Assembly: GCF_000467125.1 (NCBI RefSeq)
Contig: NZ_BATJ01000013.1
Span: forward strand, 1 to 64,000
Direction: 5' to 3'
DNA: 64,000 nucleotides
DNA from: Vibrio proteolyticus NBRC 13287
GTDB lineage: Bacteria; Pseudomonadota; Gammaproteobacteria; Enterobacterales; Vibrionaceae
Shown here: positions 19,630-29,066 of the stretch, in pieces
Layout: every line of letters starts with the position of its first letter
How positions within the stretch are numbered: the stretch's first letter is position 1
Position numbers and translations under genes: made by a program
The notes under the pieces: model-generated
Told to the model about the DNA's origin: nothing
The model's database searches: none
Seen by the model: only the letters and a program-made list of their open reading frames with translations

Positions 19630-20511
19630 TTACTGCTTCGTGACCACTTTAAGCGGCACCGGGATATACTCATCCACGCTCTCGCCCTTAAGTACTTTGT
19701 TGGCCGTTTCAACGCCCAACGCACCGATCAAGTCCGGTTGCTGCGCGATGGTTGCCGACAGTTTTCCGCGATTAACCGCCGCAATACCATCTTCCGTGCC
19801 ATCAAAGCCCACGATCATGACGTCTTTACCTGAAGCCTGAACCGCACGCAGTGCACCCAACGCCATTTCATCGTTTTGAGCAAATACGGCCTGAACATCC
19901 GGATTCGCAGCCAGCAGGTTTTCCATTACGTTGAGGCCTTTGGTGCGGTCAAAGTCCGCAGGCTGACTGGCGAGCAGATCCATGTTGCTGCCTTTTACCG
20001 CATTCATAAAGCCTTCTCCACGCTCACGTGCCGCCGAGGTTCCTGCGATGCCTTCCAACTGGATGACTTTGGCTTTTTCACCCACTTTTTCCATGATGAA
20101 ATGACCCGCCATTTCTCCACCGACCACGTTGTCCGATGCAATATGGCTAACCACTTCACCTCGGCTCGCACCGCGGTCCAGTGTCAGTACCGGAATCTTA
20201 GAGCGGTTCGCCATTCGGATGGCATTGGACACCGCATCCGAGTCGGTTGGATTGATCAGAATCGCTTTAACGCCACGAACGGTCAGATCCTCAACGTTTG
20301 ACAGTTCTTTGCTCGGGTCGTTTTGCGAGTCCAGAACAATCAGGTTATACCCCAGTTCCTTGGCTTTGGCTTCCGCGCCGTCTTTCATGGTGACAAAGAA
20401 CGGATTGTTCAGTGTCGATACCACAATCGCCATTGTGTCCTGTGCCTGAGCAGCAACAGAAACGGTGGAAGAAAGGAGTGCAGCAGAGATAAGAGTTGCC
20501 AGTTTTTTCAT
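19630..20511 (-). CDS. rbsB: Ribose ABC transporter, periplasmic binding protein RbsB
   Basis: Captures D-ribose in the periplasm for the RbsAC transporter and for chemotaxis. 293 residues with a signal peptide ending AQA; the mature part starts [23 protein letters not shown], the typical type I sugar-binding fold. Ligand-contact motifs such as LDRGA and GFDGTEDG are present. AAGGACT precedes the ATG at 20511. It lies between rbsC and rbsK on the same strand. Confidence 0.96.
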   Translation of the reverse strand: MKKLATLISAALLSSTVSVAAQAQDTMAIVVSTLNNPFFVTMKDGAEAKAKELGYNLIVLDSQNDPSKELSNVEDLTVRGVKAILINPTDSDAVSNAIRMANRSKIPVLTLDRGASRGEVVSHIASDNVVGGEMAGHFIMEKVGEKAKVIQLEGIAGTSAARERGEGFMNAVKGSNMDLLASQPADFDRTKGLNVMENLLAANPDVQAVFAQNDEMALGALRAVQASGKDVMIVGFDGTEDGIAAVNRGKLSATIAQQPDLIGALGVETANKVLKGESVDEYIPVPLKVVTKQ

Positions 20512-20573
20512 CGTTATAGTCCTTTGTTGCAGGGTGGGTTGGAGCGTCTGCCCCAACCAGATATCGTATTGAT

Positions 20574-21557
20574 TTATTTATTTTTATTATCGACCAGTAC
20601 CGCCAGAAGAATGACCACAGCTTTGGCAATCATCTGGTAGTAGGAAGACACGTCGAGCAAGTTAAGTGCATTGTTCAGGAAACCGATAATCAGCGCACCA
20701 ATCAAGGTTCCCATGATACGTCCACGACCGCCCATCAGGCTGGTACCACCCAGTACCACCGCCGCGATGGCGTCGAGTTCATACCCCATACCCGCGGTTG
20801 GCTGGGCCGAAGACAAACGTGAGGTCACAATGATGCCTGCCAGCGCTGCCAGCAAACCACACAGGGCGTATACCCCGATTTTCACACGGTCGACATTAAT
20901 GCCAGATAAACGGGTCGCCGATTCGTTTCCGCCCAGCGCATAAACATAGCGGCCAAAACGAGTATGATTGAGCAGATACCAGGCAGCGGCGAACACAATC
21001 ACCATCAGCCAGACAGGGACCGGAATTCCCAGTGCGTATCCGGTACCGAACCAGGCGAACGCGTCCGCCGTATCAGTAAAACCAGTAGAAATTGGACGTC
21101 CGTCGGTGTAAACCATGGTCACGCCACGCAATAACGTCATCGTCACCAGAGTGGCAATGAAAGCCTGCACTTTCCCTTTTGCGATAATAATGCCGCTGAT
21201 TGCGCCCAGAGCCGCCCCCGCGAGCAGTGCCGTTGGTACCGCGATCAAGACAGGCACTTCCATCGCTATCAGGCTGGCGGCAAACGCGCCACACAGTGCC
21301 AGAACGGATCCGACGCTCAAATCAATGCCTGCGGTCAGAATTACCAAGGTCATCCCCACCGCGATGATGGCATTGACTGACGTCTGGCGTAGAATGTTGA
21401 GAATGTTGTCGACGGTAAAGAAATTGGGGTTCAGAAACGATACGACAATGATCAAAAATAACAGTGCTATCAGCGACTTCTGTTCAATCAGCCACTCTTT
21501 GCTAAACAGCTTCTTTGTGCTGGCTGGTTGTGGTTTGCTCATGGTATTGGTACTCAT
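20574..21557 (-). CDS. rbsC: Ribose ABC transporter permease RbsC
   Basis: Inner-membrane permease, 327 residues, with about 8-10 membrane segments and the conserved GIDLSVGS motif of the carbohydrate-2 permease family at ~82-89 and [10 protein letters not shown] near ~270. The start overlaps the rbsA stop by 4 nt (ATGA type), indicating translational coupling. Confidence 0.96.
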   Translation of the reverse strand: MSTNTMSKPQPASTKKLFSKEWLIEQKSLIALLFLIIVVSFLNPNFFTVDNILNILRQTSVNAIIAVGMTLVILTAGIDLSVGSVLALCGAFAASLIAMEVPVLIAVPTALLAGAALGAISGIIIAKGKVQAFIATLVTMTLLRGVTMVYTDGRPISTGFTDTADAFAWFGTGYALGIPVPVWLMVIVFAAAWYLLNHTRFGRYVYALGGNESATRLSGINVDRVKIGVYALCGLLAALAGIIVTSRLSSAQPTAGMGYELDAIAAVVLGGTSLMGGRGRIMGTLIGALIIGFLNNALNLLDVSSYYQMIAKAVVILLAVLVDNKNK

Positions 21558-23059
21558 GCTGCTTCCTCGTTAATCATTTTACCTACTGCACACGCCAGCA
21601 GTTTTTCCTGATCGGCATCAACGGCATCAAACTCGCCACTGATGCGACCTTCATGCATCACCAAAATACGGTCACTCATGCCCAGCACTTCTGGCATTTC
21701 CGATGACACCAGAATGATGCTCATCCCCGCCGCTTTAAATTTATTGATCAGTTGGTAGATTTCTTTTTTGGCGCCGACGTCAACTCCGCGCGTTGGCTCA
21801 TCCAGAATCAGGACTTTCGGGCGAGTCATTAAACCTTTGGCAATCGCGACTTTCTGTTGATTCCCTCCCGACAAGTTACCGATGATCTGGTCACGCGACG
21901 GTGTTTTAATATTGAATAAGCCGATGTAGTCTTCCACGGCCATGATTTCATCAGCGTGACGAATCTGACAACCCCGGCTCAGTTGATCGAGCGCGCACAG
22001 TGACATGTTTTCTTTCACCGACAACCCCAGCACTAGGCCATCGCCTTTACGGTCTTCCGAAATGTAAGCGATACCGCTCGCCAAGCCACCTTGTGGTGAC
22101 GTCGGGTTGATCTCTTCACCGTCAAGACGGACAACACCACTTTGCTTCGCCAGAGCACCGTAAATCACCTTCATTAGTTCCGTACGCCCAGCGCCCATCA
22201 GCCCCGAAATTCCAAGAATTTCGCCTCGCTGCAACGTGAAGCTCACGTCTTTCACGCCCGCCCCGGTTAACCTTTCCACTTCCAGGCAGACGTCACCATG
22301 TGTCACATCAATACGCGGGTATTGCTCTTCCAGTTTGCGCCCGACCATCATTTCAATCAGGCCATCCTCGTTGGTATCTGACACCTGACACTCACCGATG
22401 AATTTGCCGTCGCGAAGCACCGTGATGTCATCACAAATTTCAAAGATCTCTTTCAGTCGGTGAGAAATGTACACAATCCCGCAACCTTGCTCACGCAGCT
22501 CCCGGATCACGGCGAAAAGAGAGTCTGTCTCCGTATCCGTAAGCGCATCTGTCGGCTCGTCCATGATGATCACGCGGGATTCAAACGACAGCGCTTTAGC
22601 GATTTCGACCATTTGTTGCTCACCCAGGCTAAGCTCGCCGAGCAGTGTTTTGGCACTGTGCCGCACATTCAGACGCGCCAGCAGTTGATCGGCTTGCTCG
22701 TACATTTTGTCCCACTGGATCCGGCCCAATGCACTGGTAAATTCGCGGCCGAGAAATATGTTTTCAGCAATGGTCAGTTCTGGTATCAGGTTCAGTTCCT
22801 GGTGAATAATGCTGATTCCGGCCTGCTGAGAATCTCGCGGCCCTTTAAATGCCGCCGGTTGCCCTTGGTACGAAATCGAACCGGCATCCAGTGAATAGAT
22901 CCCCGTCAGAACTTTCATCAAGGTCGATTTTCCGGCACCGTTTTCCCCCATCAGGGCCATTACGCGGCCCGGATAAACCTTCAGGCTGGCCTTGTCGAGC
23001 GCTTTGACACCAGGAAAGGCTTTTTCAATCTCGCTGAGCTGTAATATCGCTTGAGTCAT
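21554..23059 (-). CDS. rbsA: Ribose ABC transporter ATPase RbsA
   Basis: Double-cassette ATPase of the ribose importer, 501 residues. The first cassette has Walker [10 protein letters not shown] (~37-45), signature LSLGEQQ and Walker B VIIMDEPT. The second has the degenerate P-loop GLMGAGRTE usual for this family, signature LSGGNQQ and VLILDEPT. It begins 29 nt after rbsD and overlaps rbsC. Confidence 0.97.
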   Translation of the reverse strand: MTQAILQLSEIEKAFPGVKALDKASLKVYPGRVMALMGENGAGKSTLMKVLTGIYSLDAGSISYQGQPAAFKGPRDSQQAGISIIHQELNLIPELTIAENIFLGREFTSALGRIQWDKMYEQADQLLARLNVRHSAKTLLGELSLGEQQMVEIAKALSFESRVIIMDEPTDALTDTETDSLFAVIRELREQGCGIVYISHRLKEIFEICDDITVLRDGKFIGECQVSDTNEDGLIEMMVGRKLEEQYPRIDVTHGDVCLEVERLTGAGVKDVSFTLQRGEILGISGLMGAGRTELMKVIYGALAKQSGVVRLDGEEINPTSPQGGLASGIAYISEDRKGDGLVLGLSVKENMSLCALDQLSRGCQIRHADEIMAVEDYIGLFNIKTPSRDQIIGNLSGGNQQKVAIAKGLMTRPKVLILDEPTRGVDVGAKKEIYQLINKFKAAGMSIILVSSEMPEVLGMSDRILVMHEGRISGEFDAVDADQEKLLACAVGKMINEEAA

Positions 23060-23088
23060 AGAGAATTCCCAATCGTTTCAATACGGAT

Positions 23089-23508
23089 TTAAAACACCAC
23101 ACCGGCCTGAAAAATCACGTTGGCATACGGCGTACATTCACCAGTACGAACCACTGCCCGGCTCTGGTGGGTACGCTGCTTAAAATCATCATGTGATAAG
23201 TACTGAACGGTGATCTCACGTCCGGTACTTTCCTGTTCGTGCTCCAGCTCGTTGATCAGTGCCCGATGATGTTCCGGGCTGACCTGTTCGAACTCTCTGG
23301 CAATCACAACCCCTTCAATCTGAGACTCGGACAGGATGACACGCACGGTTTCGATGAATCCCGGAATGCCGTGAGTCAACGCGAGATCGATCCGCTGTAC
23401 TTGATCCGGAATCGGCAAACCAGCATCACAAATCGTGATTTCGTCAGTATGGCCCAACGTGGCAACCAAATAAGACAGCTCTGAGTTGATGAGGGTACTT
23501 TTTTTCAT
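23089..23508 (-). CDS. rbsD: D-ribose pyranase RbsD
   Basis: Interconverts the pyranose and furanose forms of ribose so that ribokinase receives its substrate. 139 residues with conserved GHTDEITICDAGLPIP (catalytic His and Asp) and a C-terminal TGECTPYANVIFQAGVVF. AAGGTGAATAC precedes the ATG at 23508. First gene of the operon, downstream of the RbsR palindrome. Confidence 0.96.
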   Translation of the reverse strand: MKKSTLINSELSYLVATLGHTDEITICDAGLPIPDQVQRIDLALTHGIPGFIETVRVILSESQIEGVVIAREFEQVSPEHHRALINELEHEQESTGREITVQYLSHDDFKQRTHQSRAVVRTGECTPYANVIFQAGVVF

Positions 23509-23607
23509 GTATTCACCTTGATTAAGCGGCAGAAACCCGTCTGGATTCACCGGTACGTTAAGACAACAAAGAGTTTTTCAGTGGTTGAATGTTATTGTCA
23601 GAAAACT

Positions 23608-23625
23608 CATCGAAACGTTTCGATG
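23608..23625. promoter_or_regulatory. RbsR operator palindrome
   Basis: CATCGAAACGTTTCGATG is a perfect 18-bp palindrome 100 bp upstream of rbsD. It carries the GAAACGTTTC core of the E. coli RbsR operator. The rest of 23509-23831 is promoter region shared with the divergent lipoprotein gene; no other gene was seen. Confidence 0.85.
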
Positions 23626-23831
23626 CCATACTAACGTGAATAAATGCTGTTGCATCTCAACCGTCTCGAATATGTGACTCGGATCTGCCAATGGTGACTC
23701 ACGGACGCTGAAAAAGTGATCCTTTTCACTGACAATCATATCAGTGAGATGGGAATTGGCCGGGTGTTAACATTGAAACTAATATTTTCGGTATAGTAGC
23801 GGACATTGCTTAATACAGGGTTATCCGAACA

Positions 23832-24095
23832 ATGAAAAAACTGGTTGTTTTACTGTTAACGGTTGGTGCCTTATCGGCCTGCAGTGATGAAGTCGGTAGC
23901 AAAAACTGGTGCAGTGCACTAAGAGACAAGCCAAAAACGGAATGGACAGGTCAGAACGCAGTTGACTTCGCCCAATACTGCGTTTTTCAGAATGAGATTG
24001 GCAGCCAAGCCTGGTGTGAAGATATGGACAGAAAACCGAAAGGTGACTGGAGCGCAAACGAAGCCACCAGCTACGCGAAACACTGTATCTTCTGA
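23832..24095 (+). CDS. Small lipoprotein with two DUF3012-like Cys repeats
   Basis: 87 residues with a lipoprotein signal (LSAC, Cys17) and two tandem copies of a ~31-residue unit of the form G-S-x2-W-C-x8-K-x2-W-x12-C-x-F, starting at residues 22 and 56. Each copy has two Cys, suggesting one disulfide per repeat in the periplasm. The family resembles DUF3012. Function unknown. A single-repeat relative follows at 24244, so the pair looks like a local duplication. Confidence 0.85.
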   Translation: MKKLVVLLLTVGALSACSDEVGSKNWCSALRDKPKTEWTGQNAVDFAQYCVFQNEIGSQAWCEDMDRKPKGDWSANEATSYAKHCIF

Positions 24096-24243
24096 TCGAT
24101 GTTGCAATTAAGGGTATATTGGTCAGCCAATTCTGTCGCAATACTCTGATTGTACTGAATATTGACATCCCCCTGACGAAGCTGCACGGGTTGCTATCTA
24201 AAGTCAGCCGCACACCTAACCGTTGGATAAAATGGAGAAGAAA

Positions 24244-24399
24244 ATGAAAAAATTGGCAGCAATGTTGTTAATGAGTGCCACTTTGTTTGGTTGTACAAAA
24301 GTGGGCAGCGAAGCCTGGTGCAACGATATGAAAGAAAAGCCGAAAGGTGACTGGACAACAAACGAAGCCAAAGACTTCACCAAACACTGCATTTTCTAG
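24244..24399 (+). CDS. Small lipoprotein with one DUF3012-like Cys repeat
   Basis: 51-residue protein with a strong ribosome-binding site (GGAGAAGAAA before ATG), a lipobox ending LFGC (Cys17), and one copy of the same 31-residue G-S-x2-W-C...C-x-F unit as the gene at 23832. It is nearest to that gene's second copy (EKPKGDW against RKPKGDW, KHCIF in both). Followed at once by a strong terminator. Function unknown. Confidence 0.82.
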   Translation: MKKLAAMLLMSATLFGCTKVGSEAWCNDMKEKPKGDWTTNEAKDFTKHCIF

Positions 24400-24429
24400 T
24401 CTCTTGTGTACAACTCATATCAATACAAT

Positions 24430-24454
24430 AACCGGGGCGTTCCCCGGTTTTTTT
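24430..24454 (+). terminator. Rho-independent terminator after the lipoprotein pair
   Basis: AACCGGGG-cgtt-CCCCGGTT is followed by an uninterrupted T-run. Confidence 0.9.
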
Positions 24455-24567
24455 ATTGCCATTTTTACGTCTCATGTTTCCGCAGTCTAAGTTTTCAATT
24501 CCAGTTATTGGCATATGCTAATAATTTTCGTACTGTGCTCCTGAACGCTCTTACAGGAGAAAAACAC

Positions 24568-25008
24568 ATGAAAATCGCTCTTCCATTGCATCGCGGCGTT
24601 ATCTCCGCTCATTTCAGTAAAGCACAGCAGTTTATGATCTATGATACGCAGTTGGGTGAACTACGCCGCTTTATCAATCCTGCCGTTCGCACTTCAGGCT
24701 GCCGGGGAAAAGCGGAACTGCTTACTCAACTGGCCGCCTCCGGTATAGACGGCGTAGTCGTGCGTCACATCGGCGAGCGTATGTTTATCAAACTGCGCCA
24801 GCGAAACCTTGCAGTATGGCACTGTCACCAGAAAACAGCGCCAAAAGAGTTGAACCTCGCTGAATTAACTACACTGAATAGTGAGGAAACCCGGCAATCT
24901 CGCCGGCAACAGGCATGCAGAATGGGCGTATCACCAAACCGACTACAGCCTTTATCCTCACAGGTCGAGTTGACGCAGATTAACGGGGGAAAGCGGATCA
25001 ATGACTGA
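24568..25008 (+). CDS. NifX/NifB-type dinitrogenase-cofactor-binding domain protein
   Basis: 146 residues; the first ~105 match the NifX/NafY-like fold (MKIALPLHRGVISAHFSKA..., then SGIDGVVVRHIGERM), a family that carries Fe-S or Fe-Mo clusters or acts as a scaffold. No nitrogenase genes are nearby, so a role in nitrogen fixation is unlikely; in many proteobacteria such proteins sit beside DUF134 regulators, as here. CAGGAGAAAAACAC gives a good ribosome-binding site at 24568. Its end overlaps the next gene by 8 nt, implying co-translation. Confidence 0.8.
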   Translation: MKIALPLHRGVISAHFSKAQQFMIYDTQLGELRRFINPAVRTSGCRGKAELLTQLAASGIDGVVVRHIGERMFIKLRQRNLAVWHCHQKTAPKELNLAELTTLNSEETRQSRRQQACRMGVSPNRLQPLSSQVELTQINGGKRIND

Positions 25009-25222
25009 GTTCATCATTGCGTTTTTGGCATTCGTGGGCATCATCGCGCTTATGGCACTAGGCGTTATCTTTCACCGCGCCAGTATCAAAGGGAGCTGTG
25101 GAGGTCTTAACCAGATTGGTGTCGACAAAGTCTGCGATTGTAAAACCAGTTGCGAAAATGAGGAGAAATCAAAGACCTTGTATCAGATACAAGAGCCTGA
25201 CAAGCGCTCTCGCGCTCATTAG
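25001..25222 (+). CDS. NqrM-like small membrane protein with four Cys
   Basis: 73 residues: one membrane helix (~3-24), then GSCGGL and CDCKTSC with Cys33, Cys45, Cys47 and Cys51, the pattern of NqrM, the Fe-delivery/maturation factor of Na+-translocating NADH:quinone reductase. Classic nqrM sits by apbE/nqr; here it is coupled to a NifX-like protein instead, so it may be a paralog supplying another Fe site. Overlaps the upstream gene by 8 nt and the convergent DUF134 gene by 4 nt. Confidence 0.75.
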   Translation: MTEFIIAFLAFVGIIALMALGVIFHRASIKGSCGGLNQIGVDKVCDCKTSCENEEKSKTLYQIQEPDKRSRAH

Positions 25223-25500
25223 TCCTCGAAGCGGAAATACAGTGCCTGTCCCTGAACCAGAGCCAAAGCCACTTTATGACGGGCACGCTTTACGATGTTG
25301 CCAAAAGTCTGGCGGGAGACCTGCATTTGGTCTGCTGCCTGCTGTTGACTCAAATCTTCAAGATCGGCCAGACGCAAAGCTTCAAACTCTTCCGACAATA
25401 ACTCGACCTGACTTAACTCCGTCATGGGTACGCCGTTGGGCTTGTAGCAGCTGTATGGTGGGCGCGCGCAGATGGTGCGCTGTTTTTTAGGACGTGCCAT
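25219..25500 (-). CDS. DUF134 / UPF0251 putative DNA-binding protein
   Basis: 93 residues with the DUF134 hallmarks: N-terminal MARPKKQRTI, a Cys/Pro-rich stretch, and a sigma70-region-4-like helix-turn-helix (LSQQQAADQMQVSRQTFGNIVKRAR cut as two helices, ~50-75). Probably a transcription regulator, perhaps metal- or Fe-S-responsive given its neighbours; that link is inference from gene order. Convergent with the NqrM-like gene, overlapping by 4 nt. Confidence 0.82.
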   Translation of the reverse strand: MARPKKQRTICARPPYSCYKPNGVPMTELSQVELLSEEFEALRLADLEDLSQQQAADQMQVSRQTFGNIVKRARHKVALALVQGQALYFRFED

Positions 25501-25674
25501 GATTCTCCCCTATTTACCCGCCAAGAATACTCCCGAACTCTTCAGCAAACAATCATGCTTTCAACCGCTTTCTGATTGAATATTAACGTAATCCAAACAA
25601 AGCGTTATCGAAACCCACTTAGAATAAACCCGATTAAGTTATGTAACCACTGTCACTTTGACACTACTTTTTTC

Positions 25675-25708
25675 AGCCCCGGCCACGTTGGTCAGGGCTT
25701 TTTCTTTT
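25675..25708 (+). terminator. Plus-strand terminator without an adjacent plus-strand gene
   Basis: AGCCC-C-GGCC ... GGTC-A-GGGCT folds to a stem with one mismatch, followed by TTTTTCTTTT on the plus strand. On the minus strand the tail would be A-rich, so it terminates plus-strand RNA. The nearest plus gene ends at 25222. It could end a long 3' tail of the NifX/NqrM transcript or an unannotated small RNA from 25501-25690. Confidence 0.6.
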
Positions 25709-25988
25709 GCAGCAAAGGAATCTGATTTCGCAGCAGCGCGCGACGCACACTCAAGCACAGCTTGCCAAACCGTCGAATCTCATCGAACTGGGGTATGACG
25801 CCCCTTCTCAATGCCGACTCCCAATAACACAGTTCAGATTCCACCATTTCAAGCAGTTTTTTCGGGCACCCAAGGCAACTGCCTTGCGGACCGCACACAA
25901 ACGTCTCTGGAGCATAAATCGGCAAAGTGGCTTTGACCTCATCAATCAATTGTTGCATTGCGGTCATTCGATCGGGTTTTGGCACCAT
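25692..25988 (-). CDS. Conserved small protein with CxxxxxCxxC motif
   Basis: 98 residues. The only recognisable feature is FVCGPQGSCLGCPKKLLEMVE, three Cys in ~8 residues (Cys32, Cys37, Cys40 by my count) plus two others later, which could bind Zn or an Fe-S cluster. No signal peptide or membrane helix. I do not recognise a function. The ATG at 25988 is preferred to an upstream TTG. Confidence 0.65.
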   Translation of the reverse strand: MVPKPDRMTAMQQLIDEVKATLPIYAPETFVCGPQGSCLGCPKKLLEMVESELCYWESALRRGVIPQFDEIRRFGKLCLSVRRALLRNQIPLLQKKKP

Positions 25989-26123
25989 GTATCCCAAACA
26001 ATTTAGAACAAACCTCCATTATATTGGGTGAGCGTATGCTGTAACTTACTCTAAAGGGCGATATGCTGGTGCCTCTGCACTGTGCGGCCCACGGTGGAGA
26101 GTAACCTAACAATTGGTGACAAA

Positions 26124-26148
26124 CAGGCGGTCAGTTTCAGACCGCCTG
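26124..26148. terminator. Terminator-like palindrome after the EamA exporter
   Basis: CAGGCGGTC-N7-GACCGCCTG is a perfect 9-bp stem just beyond the stop of the minus-strand transporter; the U-run is weak. Confidence 0.55.
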
Positions 26149-26157
26149 AATTGCACA

Positions 26158-27060
26158 CTAAGATGCCGCCACCACTTCCGAGGTTTTCTCCGGCACCAGC
26201 CGCGGTTTACGCACTACCAGATACACTGCGCAGGCAGACAAGAGAAAACCAAGTGCGCCCAAAAGGTCAAACGACTCACCAAATACCAACCAAGCCTGTA
26301 TAGCCGTGGTTGGCGGCACCAAATAGAACACCGAAGCCACATTGGATGCGGCACCATGTTCCACCATATACAGGAGCAACAAGATAGCAACACAGGACAA
26401 CACGACCACCAACCAGAGAATGGTGAGAATGAACGTCATGTTCCATTCAACCTGCATGGTTTCGTACTGCATTGCATATGGTAAAAACAGTGTACTGGCA
26501 GCCAGGTACTGGATCATCGCACCGCCTACCATGTCACAACCTTTACACCATTTTTTCTGATACAGAGTACCCAACGTGATCCCCAACAGAGACACCACAC
26601 ACAACCCGATCGCCAGCCATTTGTGCTGGTCCGATTGCCAGGCCATATTCCCGGCCAGAACCAAGCTGATCCCAACAAAGCCAAGCGCTAACCCCAGCCA
26701 TTGAGAACGTCGAAACCGCTCTGCCGTAAAAAGAACCAATAATAAAGCAGTCAGTATCGGTTGCGTCCCGACCAACAAGGAACTCAGCCCGGCAGGCATC
26801 CCCAAGTCAATCGCCAGATAAGTGCCTCCCAGGTAAAATCCGTGGATCAAGACACCGACAACCACGCTGTGCAACAGAGCTTTCCCACGCGGAATACGCC
26901 GCCGCAACACCAAAATCAACAACCAAAACAGCACCACATTCGAGACCATTCGGATGGTCAATAGGGTGGCTGGCTCTGCGTACTGCAGACCCAGCCTGGC
27001 TCCAACAAAGCCAGACGCCCAAAGAATCACAAATACAAACGGAATAAAGCGAACCAACAT
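26158..27060 (-). CDS. EamA/DMT-family membrane exporter
   Basis: 300 residues, about ten hydrophobic helices in two EamA halves (~5-135 and ~150-285). Inner-membrane drug/metabolite exporter; substrate unknown. Divergent from a MocR regulator across 96 bp, the usual pairing of an exporter with its own regulator, which suggests an amino-acid-like or vitamin B6-linked substrate (inference). Confidence 0.88.
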   Translation of the reverse strand: MLVRFIPFVFVILWASGFVGARLGLQYAEPATLLTIRMVSNVVLFWLLILVLRRRIPRGKALLHSVVVGVLIHGFYLGGTYLAIDLGMPAGLSSLLVGTQPILTALLLVLFTAERFRRSQWLGLALGFVGISLVLAGNMAWQSDQHKWLAIGLCVVSLLGITLGTLYQKKWCKGCDMVGGAMIQYLAASTLFLPYAMQYETMQVEWNMTFILTILWLVVVLSCVAILLLLYMVEHGAASNVASVFYLVPPTTAIQAWLVFGESFDLLGALGFLLSACAVYLVVRKPRLVPEKTSEVVAAS

Positions 27061-27156
27061 GTCCTTTCCTCTGGCTTTTCATCTCAGTTTCACGTTACTT
27101 TAGTTGGGCACAGAAATATTAAAAGGCACAGCTTACTTATTTTACATGGGTACAGA

Positions 27157-28587
27157 ATGGACACTCCGAACAAGTATTTGATGGTCGAATACCATCTGAG
27201 ACAAGCCATCGATGGCGGGCTTTACCGGGCGGAAGATAAGCTCCCGTCCATTCGCCAACTGAGCCAGACGCTCAACGTCGGCAAAAATACCGTGATCCGT
27301 GCGTATCAAGAACTGGAAGCCGCTGGTGTGGTCTATGCAGTCGAAAAGTCAGGCTATCGAGTCAAATCGACACCTAGCCCTCAGATTCCCCAACAACCGC
27401 CAAGACGAGTGGATTTACTGTCGCTATCTAAAGAGATCCTTACCTACCGTGAAGAGAAGGAGCGTCTTCCGCTGGGATCCGCTCATCCCAACATAGACGC
27501 GCCCGCCATCAAAAGCCTCTATGCTACGATAGGCCGGCATAGTCGCCTGCAAAGTCAGATGCCAAGCCACTACCAACTTCCTCCCGGACATAATCTACTC
27601 TTGCAGCAGTTGGTCAGGATCAGCCGGGATCTTGGTGTCCCCGCCACTTTAGACGATATCGCTGTCACCAACGGAGCCCAGCAAGCCATCAGTCTGGCAC
27701 TGCGCGCGTTAACCAAGCCGGGCGATATTGTTGCCGTCGAATCTCCCTGTTATTTCGGCAATTTGTTGTTGATGGAATCACTTGGGTTACAGGTCGTAGA
27801 AATTCCCGGCTGTGTCCGAACTGGCATGGATCCCACTGCACTTGCCAAGGCGCTCAAACGCTGGGACATTCGTGCGATTCTGGTGACTCCCAACTTCGCT
27901 AACCCGACCGGAGCCAGAATGCCACTAGAGAAACGATTGGCCTTGCTTGACGCCTCTTCGGGTATACCTATCATCGAAGATGATGTATTCGGCGCTTTGG
28001 CGTTTGATGAGGGCATTGCGCCTCTGGCCGCGCTGGCCAGCGACGAACGGGTCATCTACGTCAATTCCCTCTCTAAAACGCTCGATTCACGTCTGCGTCT
28101 TGGCTGGTTGATTGCCGGGTGCTATCAGCCAGAGATTGAAAAACTGCTGATCTGTGAAAATATGGGCAGTCAGAACCTGATCCAATCCGCGGCAGCTGAG
28201 TTTCTGACAACCGGCAAATACCGCCAGCACATCAACAAAATGCGCCGGACGTATCAGCACAACCAACGCCGATTGCACCAACAGTTAAGTGACGCATTGA
28301 ACCGATACTCTAATTTGCACAAGCGCTTTTATCTGACTCAACCGGACGGTGGCTACTTGTCCTGGCTGCTCATCGATGGGGAGTTTGACAGCGAAGCCCT
28401 TTACCGAGCCTGTCATGAACACAAAATCAGTCTGCTACCCGGAACCGTGTTTGCGACATCAGACGGTTTTCGCAACGCCCTAAGGCTCAGCTGCGCGCAC
28501 TACCGGGATGAACGTCACTGGCAACAAGGGATAGACAAGCTGGCACGCCTCATTTCTGAGTATTGTGGCACAAAGCACACGGGCTGA
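27157..28587 (+). CDS. MocR-family regulator (GntR HTH fused to aminotransferase-like domain)
   Basis: 476 residues: GntR winged HTH at ~5-70 (LPSIRQLSQTLNVGKNTVIRAYQELE split over the recognition helix), a short linker, then a fold-type I aminotransferase domain (~100-470). The PLP lysine is in NSLSKTLDSRLRLGW. Likely senses an amino acid or PLP and controls the divergent EamA exporter. Stops ~55 nt before the next gene. Confidence 0.9.
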   Translation: MDTPNKYLMVEYHLRQAIDGGLYRAEDKLPSIRQLSQTLNVGKNTVIRAYQELEAAGVVYAVEKSGYRVKSTPSPQIPQQPPRRVDLLSLSKEILTYREEKERLPLGSAHPNIDAPAIKSLYATIGRHSRLQSQMPSHYQLPPGHNLLLQQLVRISRDLGVPATLDDIAVTNGAQQAISLALRALTKPGDIVAVESPCYFGNLLLMESLGLQVVEIPGCVRTGMDPTALAKALKRWDIRAILVTPNFANPTGARMPLEKRLALLDASSGIPIIEDDVFGALAFDEGIAPLAALASDERVIYVNSLSKTLDSRLRLGWLIAGCYQPEIEKLLICENMGSQNLIQSAAAEFLTTGKYRQHINKMRRTYQHNQRRLHQQLSDALNRYSNLHKRFYLTQPDGGYLSWLLIDGEFDSEALYRACHEHKISLLPGTVFATSDGFRNALRLSCAHYRDERHWQQGIDKLARLISEYCGTKHTG

Positions 28588-28643
28588 AATCGGGTCTGCT
28601 ACACTCAGGGAGTTCCGTTCAATAACTCCTTAACAGGTAAAGC

Positions 28644-28904
28644 ATGAAGAAATCACTCTTACTCGCAGCTCTGCTACTGCCCTGTTCAGTGGCGTACGCC
28701 GATATTTCCATCTCTACCGACAAGATGGAAGTCAGTAAAGATTGTCTGAAAATGGATGGCGATAACATCAAGATCAAATCTGAAGATTGTGACCCGGAAA
28801 AAGGCAAAGGCCAGATGGACAGCGAGAGCCGCAGTGTTCACGGCGATGACAACCCAGGTCAGGGCCACAACAAAGATAAGAAAGACAAAAAAGGCAACAG
28901 CTAA
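28644..28904 (+). CDS. Small secreted acidic/lysine-rich protein
   Basis: 86 residues with a clear signal peptide cleaved after VAYA (~19). Mature part has two Cys (in KDCLK and SEDCDPEK), then a very hydrophilic tail ending in D/K/G repeats. Function unknown; resembles small periplasmic proteins of Vibrio without known role. Terminator follows. Confidence 0.75.
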   Translation: MKKSLLLAALLLPCSVAYADISISTDKMEVSKDCLKMDGDNIKIKSEDCDPEKGKGQMDSESRSVHGDDNPGQGHNKDKKDKKGNS

Positions 28905-28920
28905 GCTTACCCTAAGGACA

Positions 28921-28946
28921 AAAAGGCCACAGTGTGGCCTTTTTTA
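28921..28946 (+). terminator. Rho-independent terminator
   Basis: AAAAGGCCAC-agt-GTGGCCTTTT followed by more T, 16 nt after the small secreted protein gene. Confidence 0.88.
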
Positions 28947-29066
28947 TTTTCTCAGTGTCCATTGATCTGAAATAAACAAAAATTGCTTTGATAACAAATC
29001 GTTTGTGCTGTCAGACGAGTCGCCTTAGACTCGGCGCTGAACCAACAACAAGGATATCAATCAGCA

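Noticed and set aside
24568-25008. Nitrogen fixation gene
   Set aside because: The NifX-like domain occurs widely outside nitrogen fixers, and no nif structural gene is present.
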